A stretch of DNA of 64,000 nt from Plasmopara viticola (Eukaryota > Oomycota > Peronosporomycetes > Peronosporales > Peronosporaceae), in the NCBI GenBank assembly GCA_001695595.3, contig MBPM02000159.1:1-64000 (forward strand), given 5' to 3'. The notes under the pieces are model-generated. The model made no database searches, was not told where the DNA came from, and worked only from the letters and a program-made list of their open reading frames with translations. Positions 52,482 to 61,210 of the stretch are shown here, piece after piece. Within the stretch, counting starts at the first letter, position 1, and each line of letters begins with the position of its first letter. Both the position numbers and the translations under genes were made by a program.

Positions 52482-54189
52482 CCGAGAGTTGTTACGCAGT
52501 GGCTGGCTTTACAAGCAGGTGAATGTCATGTACGTATATGAAAAAGAGTCTTTATTGCACAAATGTGAATAAACTTGAATTTTAGTAGGAAAGGGTGGAA
52601 ACGACGATATTTTGTACTGATTAAGAGAACGAAGGTAGCAACAAGAGAGTAGTGGGCATCGCTGCAGTAACAATTTTGACAAGCCACGTGGAGATGTGCA
52701 GTTGCAGGATGGCATGCTGTCTGTACGCTTTCTAGAAATGAAACCAAGCGAGCGCTCTGAGGCAGCTGGTGAGGAATTTTTGTTTGTCTGCTCTGGATCG
52801 AGCGACGACGGTGCGATTACCTGAATCTATTTACTGCAGCATTTGTCAGGCGGTGGAAACAGGACTATCTCGCCTTCTGCATTTTTATTCAGCTCATTGT
52901 CCAATACCAAGCAATTTCAATCGGTGGATGGGTTAAATAGTCACTAGCACGGTCGATGCACGGAGCATTCGCATTGTCGTAGAGCTGCGGCGAGTGCTGC
53001 ACACAAGCAAGTCACCGGAGGCAATGGTATTTCAAAAGCTCTATTAGCTCTTTCGATCCACGAAACCCATGTACGAAATTCACGCAACCCTGAATACTGA
53101 AAGTTTTGATGTTATAATCTTACAAAGATCCTTGATTGTTGCAGCCAACCAACGTTCAAAACTAAAGGTAAAGGCGGTTTTGGCCCTGTATATTGAGGGG
53201 TGCTATAAAAAGTGGGGTATGGCGTGATTAACGAAAACTATAGCGACTCCCTAATAAAAAGGGTGTATAAACACTGTGCGGAGTGCGCCAGTCTACTTGA
53301 ACAGCCAAAGCGACATAAGCAAATTTTATGATTTATTATTATAAAATGGCTCGAGTAAGAGGAACGCAAAGTACTGTGTCAAACCGCGACGAGCAACATA
53401 CTAGCACTCGGACAGCTTTCAATGGCACATAAATCAAGAGTCATAATGGACTCGAAGGTTGAAAGTACTGCATAGCTGCAGTCTCTAAAAATCATTGATT
53501 TGGCTTAAAGCAGCCCTCGGCTTCCGTCTAGTAAGCCGTGCGTCCGATTCTAGTCACAAGGGTGATCGATGCGACCGTGAGAGCCTTTAAATATAGAATC
53601 GAGAGGTGGAAGCGCAATTAGATGGGTATAAACATATTGCACCAATGCACAATGCTGTAATTCTACAACATATTCACTATCAGAATTTTCGCTCCCAATT
53701 CAGCTTTAAAAACGGTCAACAAAATCTTAAGGGTGATACAGCTGCTTAAGCCGATGCAATGATTAAGATGACTGTCGGCCTACTTGGGACGCTATTTATT
53801 TCCGATCGTAGTTTAAAGGAATGATGCAAGTGCATCGCATAACAACGAATTACTGTTTTCTATTACTTTAGGAGTAAGACACATTGCTTGATATTTTAAG
53901 ACGGCATTGGACCTCTTGGATTGCCGTTAAGTGGATAAAATGGAGATGATGTGTTTGCTATCATGTAGTAAAGACATTGGATACTCCCCCTTGTCAAAGC
54001 GGCTGCTCAAATTTGTCGCAAGGACGTCTTGTCGTGTAGACCAAATGTAGATGGTTTATGCGACCAATGGTGCGGCATTGGACCTCGCGACAGGTACAAA
54101 GAATCTAACGATCTTGCGAATTTAAGAATATACTACCGGCATGTAAACGAAAGCTTTGCAAACATGGATAGCCTCCCGAAGATACAAAA
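52482..54189. repeat. Third copy of the C/D flank segment
   Basis: Direct-orientation, more diverged copy of 28387-30260. The 65-aa ORF equivalent (about 52870-53040) is broken. One U unit at 54005-54150. No gene called. Confidence 0.7.
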
Positions 54190-54531
54190 TTTTCGTCCTT
54201 AAGCACAAACAGACGTTTGGGCTCGATAAGACGAGCAATCCTGCGATGTATGAGGTAGCGCAGCGTTGGGAAGCTTCGTCTTAACGATGTGGAGTGAATT
54301 CCGTTTGGACTTTCAATCTTTGGTGCAGGAGTCATGGCTGGAGCGGACCCAGTCGTCCATTACCGAGCAATGATCGCGTTCGCAGTGGCACGCTGTTTGC
54401 ACACATACGCTTATGCGACTGCGATGCAGCCATTGCGCTCACTGAGTCATGGTGTGAGTGTGGCAGCTACGTTCTCTGGCGTCGGCAATGCTGTGAGCGC
54501 TATAACGGTTTATTATGCGCCGCAGATCTAG
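54190..54531 (+). pseudogene. MAPEG-like fragment, copy 3
   Basis: NDVE, stop, IPFGLSIFGAGVMAGADP, then ARCLHTYAYATAMQPLRSL as in the other copies. Upstream KQTFGLDKTSNPAMYEVAQR. A one-base loss near 54508 changes the C-terminus (ITVYYAPQI against ITVLLCAAD). Confidence 0.6.
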
Positions 54532-55310
54532 GCTAGGAAGATGACAAGGACAATATACAGCCGACGAGTTGCATGCAAAAAGAAGCTGCGGTTGTCGTTT
54601 CGAGGACAATGTTTTTCTAAGTACTTTAATTTCGCACTCACCCAGTGGTCATATTCGGTAGCAGTGTTGACGCGTAAAAAGGCATTTGCATCAAATGAGA
54701 CAATGCAATGCAAAACGTTGATGACACGAAACCTGTACGTACAAAAATAAGTACACTGATGAGACAGATATTTGCTATCGTTAGCTCATTTAGCCTCATA
54801 AAAACATATGCTTGCGTCGCACCCATTTTGCTTTTTTTCTACCGTGCGGCTGCTGGGTGGTCGATATCGTTCCATTGCATACACAAAGACTGCTCTTTGG
54901 TGTTACTTGGATTTCCGTTTTGTGGATACTATTGAGAAGATGGGTCTGCCATGAGGTAGTATAGACAAGAATACTCCTAATTAGAGAGGCTGCTCACATT
55001 TGTTGCGTGGACGTCTTGTCGTGTGGACCATATGTAGATGGTTTTTGCGTTCAATGGTGCGGCATTGGACCTCGCGACAGGTTCAAAGAAAGTAACGAAC
55101 TTGCGTTATCAAGGATATACTACCGGCATTTTATGTAAACAAAAGCTTTGCAAACATGGATAGCCTACCAAAATTCAATAAGCCTTTTTTCTTTCGCTCT
55201 CATGTGGTCGTTACCCGTCCGAGGTGGCAAATTATCTAAGTAAATACGGCTTCTGCAGCTCAAGCACGACCAGGAGCTCACTTTTCTTTTTGCACTGCAA
55301 GTGGTGAAGC
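54532..55310. repeat. Flank of the large inverted arm with U unit
   Basis: The empty site of element E is at about 54775 (CGTTAGCTCATT). The inverted arm proper starts at about 54805. U unit at 55010-55160. No gene. Confidence 0.5.
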
Positions 55311-55481
55311 ATGCGTCGATCGTGCGTTTTCGTCCTCATTCTAGCTACATTACTCGCCACTGGTCACGGTGAATTAAAAAAAAAGGCTGTTGCTAGCTCA
55401 CATCCCTTACCGCCAGGACATCCTATCATTCGCACTGGTCCCGAGGACCCTAATAATCGTGGTTCCCGAGCTCATGGATGA
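55311..55481 (+). CDS. Putative secreted short protein, 56 aa (twin)
   Basis: Identical layout to 15182-15352: ATG 55311, hydrophobic leader VFVLILATLLATGHG, stop 55479-55481. The stop overlaps a 62-codon Lys-rich frame (55478-55666) that may be the lost continuation. TGCAAGTGGTGAAGC lies directly upstream, a segment related to the sequence before RLLR in remnants 2 and 3. Confidence 0.5.
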   Translation: MRRSCVFVLILATLLATGHGELKKKAVASSHPLPPGHPIIRTGPEDPNNRGSRAHG

Positions 55482-55814
55482 CAAGTCGGGGATTAAGCGT
55501 CGTGGAATGCACCTTTAAAACCATCCAAGCAAGACAAGTTGACTCATTGAAAGCCAAAGCTAAAGAGAAACCAAAGCCGAAATTTCGTACTGCTTTAGTA
55601 ACAAAAACAATATATTGTACCTCCAAGTTAGTTTACTCATTCAAATCATTTGCTTTGTTTTTTTGATGGAGAAAAATAGTGCGGTCTGAGATATAATTTC
55701 GTCTACCAAGCACAATTTTTGATGTTATCGATCGCTGCTAACGAAAGTATGCCACGTGCTTTTGAACTTTCCGTTAGCGCTTGATCGGGTAAAACTCATT
55801 AACAAATGAGTAGC

Positions 55815-56630
55815 CAGAGGTTCAGGCGCACATGAAGCCCGTCTTGTGTATCTAGCCAAAGGAGCGAGACCCCAATAGCACTTAAACGTAGCTTGAGCAA
55901 TGCCTCGGTCAAGTTCGCTCTTTGAGTATGGTAAGTAGCGATCAAAGGGCCGTTTCGCAAAGAAATCGACGCTACTCCTTGCGTATTGAGGTAGGATCTG
56001 CTTGAATTCTCGACAAGGCTAAGGCAGTCAGGTACGAAACACTCATGCTAGTACAAAACTGCTTTTCACGATAAATTAACAAATTTCTTCGAGTAATTGT
56101 GACAAATTTTGCTTTATCATGTAAACGAACCGCAAGTGGTCTGGTGAGAGTATACGAAATGCACGGGCCATGCCACCCGCCAGTACTCGCACGGGAAAAT
56201 GACGCACTATGTATTCAATACCGCGGCATTCCGCATACACCAATAACGTTGATTAAAAGTAATAGCATGTCAGTGTATGTCACATTACAAGTTGTTACCG
56301 CCCGTCTCAATGTTGTACTTGCACGCCTGTATGTAGATGTGTGATCTTGTCGATCTTGTTAAGCGCAAAGAATCACGGGGATGGATTTGTCGTATCTTGA
56401 TTCGCTCACTGCTCGACAACTTTTGACGTCGAAGGGTGCTAACATTTGCAAAAGTTAAACACCACGGACATATTTGCATGATAGTCATCTTATGAGTCAA
56501 ACTTTGCATCATTTCTCAAACCTCACGTCAACGAAATTCTTGAAAAGTAGGGTGGTTCAGGAGTTCGAAAGGCAGCAAGGCATGTGCGCCTGGACCTCTG
56601 AGAAACTAATTTCTAAACCGAGCGAAAAGT
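55815..56630 (-). pseudogene. Repeat unit S, copy 2 twin, with truncated 12038-type gene
   Basis: Mirror of 14035-14850, including the truncated gene start on minus near 55820-55950. The stretch 55482-55814 holds one dispersed motif copy (CCAAGCACAATTTTTGATG, 55705) and nothing else recognised. Confidence 0.5.
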
Positions 56631-56925
56631 CCCATTATACGTAACATACTTTCGTTAGCAGCGATCGATAGTATCAAGAATTGTGCTTGGTAGCTTCAAT
56701 AATCAGATGGAAATGTTTCTTGAACAAATTCATTCTGAGACCGCTAGATTTTTCTTCATGGAAAATGAAATACAAGCCATCATTTTCACGGACTAAAAGT
56801 CCAACCATACGTGGCATACTTTTGTTAGCAGCGATCAATAACATCAAACATTGTGCTTGGTAGATGGAATTGTTTCTTGCAAGAATTGAATCTCAGACCG
56901 CAATATTTTTCTCCATGAAAGTCAA
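56624..56925. repeat. Two tandem units of about 150 bp (twin)
   Basis: Mirror of 13740-14040. No gene from here to 57110. Confidence 0.6.
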
Positions 56926-57109
56926 AACACCTCTTTGGATGTGAAAGCGGACTTAGGAGAAAAATGTAGTAGTCTTGTTACTTAAATAGTAACTGGACAT
57001 GCATTTCCATTTAACCTCTTACCCCATTGCAGAATATAGGCTTCAGACGATATCTGTGTAGATTGGCGGTTTGTCGGTTGAAGGCATCTCTGATCTTGTT
57101 GTACTTCTT

Positions 57110-57420
57110 CATAAATATGCCCACAGGTAAATGAAATTGTTATTTATCGGCTTTGGTACAGCAGCAATTCTCTCAAATCCTTTGGCTATCAATGAGTTAA
57201 CATGTCTCGCTGGCATGCCAAATTGTCAATTTTCGCGATTGGCTTGCAAGTAACACGCCCTCTCTTCAGCTGCGGTAGTTTTCTCTCGGAGTTTACTTCG
57301 AAGGCGCAAGAGCCTCGACTGACGCTCACGGTACGTGACTGTTCGTGCTGGTCGTAGACTGTCACCAAACCACTTGCAGCTGGTGAGCAAAGTTAGCTGC
57401 CCATCAGACTTGAAAAGCAA
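57110..57420 (-). pseudogene. RxLR/EER-like remnant 3 twin
   Basis: Mirror of 13245-13555; RLLR and EER kept in one open frame (57420-57226). Confidence 0.5.
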
Positions 57421-57436
57421 ATCGTTATTATATTAG

Positions 57437-57627
57437 GGGAATCGTTAAACTGCCGGTGTCCTTTTGGTAAACTGCCGGTACCCCTTGATTTAAGCCAATG
57501 AGATTAGTTCATTCTATCAATGGGAGCAGTCTATTTTTGTTAATGAACACAGTGTTTTTTCAACCAATAAAAAGAGAAAGCATTACCCATCCGGCACTCC
57601 ATTTTGTCAACTGCCGGTACTCCTTGT
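57437..57627. repeat. GTACCGGCAGTT-bounded block (twin)
   Basis: Mirror of 13040-13229 with the same edges (AACTGCCGGTGTCC, AACTGCCGGTACC). Confidence 0.5.
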
Positions 57628-57630
57628 TTT

Positions 57631-57846
57631 TTAACTGTAGATCTCTGAGTCAACTGTAGCAAACAAATGAATTTGGGTAGGTGATCGGTGAGGAATAAAA
57701 TCGGCAAAAGCGAAACGAGTTCGGAACCAGCGTCCGCTACGTTGGTGGGATCTCAGGGATCTCCTTGTACATGTTGTGTAGGAATTGGAGCAGTCTTCGT
57801 GGAGATATGCGACCTCGAAGAGGCCATGCGAACCTATGATTGACAT
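57631..57846 (-). CDS. Doubtful short ORF, 71 aa (twin)
   Basis: Mirror of 12819-13034 with the same translation; no motif. Confidence 0.15.
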   Translation of the reverse strand: MSIIGSHGLFEVAYLHEDCSNSYTTCTRRSLRSHQRSGRWFRTRFAFADFIPHRSPTQIHLFATVDSEIYS

Positions 57847-58175
57847 GCCTGCCAGTTAAAAGATATCATTTTTTCGAGAGTCACCATTAAATTAGGCAAC
57901 ATTTGTGGATGACACGTAGAATACTGCCTACGAGACATCAAGAGTCTGCTTCCGTCGATTCTAAAGGCTGCTGAACTTTGCCTAGAGCTGACTGTCTGAA
58001 GCCCACCCTCACTGTACGTGGAGCGATACACAGCGAGCGCATGCTTTGGTTTTGTGGTTGGTTCACGGCCGAGCAACGATTTGCAAAACGCATCTGCAGC
58101 TCTAGGACGCACTGAATTCTGCTCACTTGATGAACTAGGCACGATCGAAGTCGGAGCGCGTGGCTTGACACTCAT
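57834..58175 (-). CDS. Hypothetical protein, 113 aa (twin)
   Basis: Translation identical to 12490-12831. Possibly the second half of the 58172-58627 gene. Confidence 0.3.
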   Translation of the reverse strand: MSVKPRAPTSIVPSSSSEQNSVRPRAADAFCKSLLGREPTTKPKHALAVYRSTYSEGGLQTVSSRQSSAAFRIDGSRLLMSRRQYSTCHPQMLPNLMVTLEKMISFNWQACQS

Positions 58176-58627
58176 TCGAGACTTTGCGATTTCTTGTCGG
58201 ATTGCGTTATGTCGAGATACTCATCGACATCATCAGGGTTGATGTCATCGTAATCGTTGGGGGCTCGATAGTCTTCTTCAAGTGGGATGGCGTCGCTGGT
58301 GCAATTTGATTGCGAGGCGAGCCCCTGATAACTAAGAAGTCTCAAAACATCGCCAGGTTTTTCGAGAGACGTGAATATGGGTGTGAGCTCAGGAAGCGGT
58401 ACCGGCAAGTAGTACTTTCTTTCCTGGCCAGATATTGGCTTGAGCTTGAGTGGTGACTCAAAGAGGTCGCCATTCACGTAGTCGACACACGAGCGTCCTG
58501 GGCGCAGGCGCACACGAAGCCCGTCGTGTGTATTAATCCAAAGGAGCGAGACTCCAATAGCACTTTGCCGTAGCTCGAGCAATGACTCGGTCAAGTGTAC
58601 TTTTGAAGTATGGTAAGTAGCGATCAA
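58172..58627 (-). CDS. Hypothetical protein, 151 aa, acidic C-terminus (twin)
   Basis: Differs from 12038-12493 by one visible residue (WINTHDG for WINTQDG). Both copies stay fully open, unlike the truncated paralogues. Confidence 0.45.
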   Translation of the reverse strand: MIATYHTSKVHLTESLLELRQSAIGVSLLWINTHDGLRVRLRPGRSCVDYVNGDLFESPLKLKPISGQERKYYLPVPLPELTPIFTSLEKPGDVLRLLSYQGLASQSNCTSDAIPLEEDYRAPNDYDDINPDDVDEYLDITQSDKKSQSLE

Positions 58628-59385
58628 ACGGCCGTTTTGCAGTGAAATTGACGCTGCTCCTTGCGAATTGAGGTAGGATCTGTTTGAATTTTCGGCAAGG
58701 CGGAGGCAGTCAGGTACGAAACACCCGATTTAAGTCTTGCTCGTACCAAATTGCTTTTTACGTCTAATGAACAGATTATTCCGATAAATTGTGACAAACT
58801 TTGCTTTATAATGTAAACGAATCGCAAGTGGTTTGCTGAGAGTATACGAGTTGCACGGGCATTGCCACCGGCCAGTAATCGCACGCTAGAATGACGAACT
58901 ATGTATTCAATACCGCGGCATACCACATACATCAATCACGTTAATCAAAAGTAATAGCACGTCACCGTATGTCATATTACTAGTGTGACATCGCCCGTCT
59001 CAATGTTGTACTTGCACGCCTGCATGTAAATATTGTCGTTCATGTTAAGCGCAAGGAATCACGGAGATGGACTTGTCGTCACTTGGTTCGCTCACTGCTC
59101 GACAATTTTTGACGTCGAAGGGTTCTAGCATTTGCAAGATTAAACACCACGGGCACATTTGCACGACAGTCGTTTTATGAGTCCAACTTTGTAAAATTTC
59201 TTGAGCCTCAACAAACGAAATCTTTAGAAAGTAGGGTGGTTCAGGAACTCGAAAGGCAGTAAAACATGTGCGCCTGGACCACTGGTACTATTTTTTCGAT
59301 GAGCTTTACCCGAACTAAAAGTCCGACCATACGTGGCATACTTTCGTTAGCAGCGGTCGATAACATCAAAAATTGTGCTTTGTAG
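58628..59385. repeat. Repeat unit S, copy 1 twin
   Basis: Mirror of 11280-12037; no gene called. Confidence 0.55.
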
Positions 59386-59541
59386 ATGGAATTGAATTGG
59401 ATCTCAGACTGCAATATTTTTCTCCATGGAAGTCAAATGCATTTCCATTTTTAACCTCTTACCCCATTGCAGTAGATAGACGATATCTGTGTAGATTGGC
59501 GGTTTGTTGGCTGAAGGCATCTCTTATTTTGTTATACTTCT

Positions 59542-59893
59542 TCATAAATATGCCCACAGGTAAAAGTAATTGTCATTTATCGGCTTTGGTACAGCAGCAA
59601 TTCTCTCAGATCCTTTGGCTATCAGAGTTAACATGTCTCGCTGGCATGCCAAATTGTCAATTTTCGCGATTGGCTTGCATGTAATACGCCCTCTCTTCAG
59701 CTGAGGCAGTTTTCTCTCGGAGTTTACTTCGAAGGCGCAAGAGCCTCGACTGACGCTCACGGTACGTGACTGTTCGTGCTGGTCGTAGACTGTCACCAAA
59801 CCACTTGCAGATCGTTTGCATTATAGAGCAAAGTTGGCTGCCCATCAGACTTGAAAAGCAGATCGTTATTATATTAGCATGACTTATTAGCAT
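59542..59893 (-). pseudogene. RxLR/EER-like remnant 2 twin
   Basis: Mirror of 10773-11124. RLLR and EER kept; one change (KTASAEER for KTAAAEER). Confidence 0.5.
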
Positions 59894-60050
59894 GACTAAT
59901 ATATAAACAAATTGCTTTTTAGTCTTCGTTAAGCATTGTATTGTATTGTATTACGTTATCGCGTTGACAAGTTATGCACGTGCTAGGCTCTATGGCATAT
60001 GGTACGGTATGTCTAAAATAATTACAAATTGCTTATAGTCAGCTAACTTT

Positions 60051-60130
60051 AAGGCTAACGCACTCAAGTATGACATACTCGTTTAAAACTCGTTTAAAAC
60101 GGGCATATCATACTTGAGTGCGCTAGCCTT
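60051..60130. repeat. 80-bp hairpin (twin)
   Basis: Mirror of 10536-10615, both arms kept. Confidence 0.75.
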
Positions 60131-60179
60131 GTCAAAAATAGAAACAGATTCTCTAATATACACAAGGAGCAGCGTTGAC

Positions 60180-60320
60180 TTCACTGCAAAACGGCCTTTT
60201 GATTGAACCCACTATACTTTGCAAGCTTGACTTAATTTATTGCTCGAGCTAGGATAGATTGCTATTAATGTCTCGCTTCGTTGGCTCGACACAATGAAAG
60301 GGCTTCATGTGCGCCTGGAT
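60180..60320 (+). pseudogene. Third 12038-type fragment (twin)
   Basis: Mirror of 10350-10490. INVSLRWLDT and GLHVRLDLW readable on plus. From 60321 to 60541 only a dispersed motif copy is seen. Confidence 0.35.
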
Positions 60321-60541
60321 TTATGGACGCCAATTCTATATAAGTGCTACTTGAACAAAGCACTAGCGAGAAATACAATGAATGCAAGCTATACTTTCGT
60401 TGGCAGCGACCGATAATACCAAGAAGGTATGGTGCATTCTATCAATTGTTTCTTAGAAGAAATTGGTTTTGAAATAAAGGATCAAAGTATTTAAGTAACT
60501 AAAACCGACCGTCGAAGCCATCGCTGATTTGTGTCAATTCT

Positions 60542-60841
60542 TCATGAGTCCATAAGCCCACAAACAAACAGGTTATATGGTGTTTTTGTATTTGGTAATG
60601 CATTAATTCTCTTCGATCCTCTCACTTTCAAAGTGTTTATTTTTCTTGTTCGCGCTTCATGGGGCAAAGACTTTATTTTCGTGATTGGCTTACTATAGAG
60701 CCCATTAATTACAATGGGCGAAGCCACCCTTTCTTCAGCTGCAGCAATTTCCTCTTGAAATTTAGTTCGAAGACTTTGAGAGCCTTGACTGGCGTCCACG
60801 GTACCATGACTATCGACAATGCTGTGACGCAAAGGTTGCAT
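60542..60841 (-). CDS. RxLR/EER-like remnant 1, open 99-aa form
   Basis: The only family member with QSLR, AAAEER and the basic C-terminal part in one frame (LYSKPITKIKSLPHEARTR, then LKVRGSKRINALPN and FVCGLMDS). QSLR is a degenerate RxLR. The N-terminus MQPLRHSIVDSHG derives from the element flank and is not a signal peptide, so a secreted product is unlikely as it stands. Probably a chimeric remnant rather than a working gene. Confidence 0.45.
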   Translation of the reverse strand: MQPLRHSIVDSHGTVDASQGSQSLRTKFQEEIAAAEERVASPIVINGLYSKPITKIKSLPHEARTRKINTLKVRGSKRINALPNTKTPYNLFVCGLMDS

Positions 60842-60932
60842 GAGCTATTTTTTACAATTCATTTCCAACGAATAGAGTGACAAAGAAAACGAAGACAGCT
60901 TTTAAATAGTACAAGCTCAGTACGCCGTCAGC

Positions 60933-61197
60933 TATTGAGTTGGACCGCTTGGTTGGAAGCAAATTGTGAAGTGAATATATATATTGGTCCTTAGTTCGCA
61001 AACTGCTTGCTACCTCTAAGCCACTCATTCCATATACTAGATAAACTATACCGGCCACATGGTTTATCTAGACCAATGAAAACCTTTCGAACCTTTTTAA
61101 GGCTTCTAGAAGCGTTTGGAAGCTTCTCCTGTGATGTCACACCGTGAAGTCATGACTATATCAAAGTATACGTAATCATACAAGCGTAATACCAACA
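60933..61197 (-). repeat. 3' LTR of element H
   Basis: 265 bp with the same two gaps as the B 3' LTR. Confidence 0.9.
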
Positions 61198-61210
61198 CTC
61201 CTACGCACCG

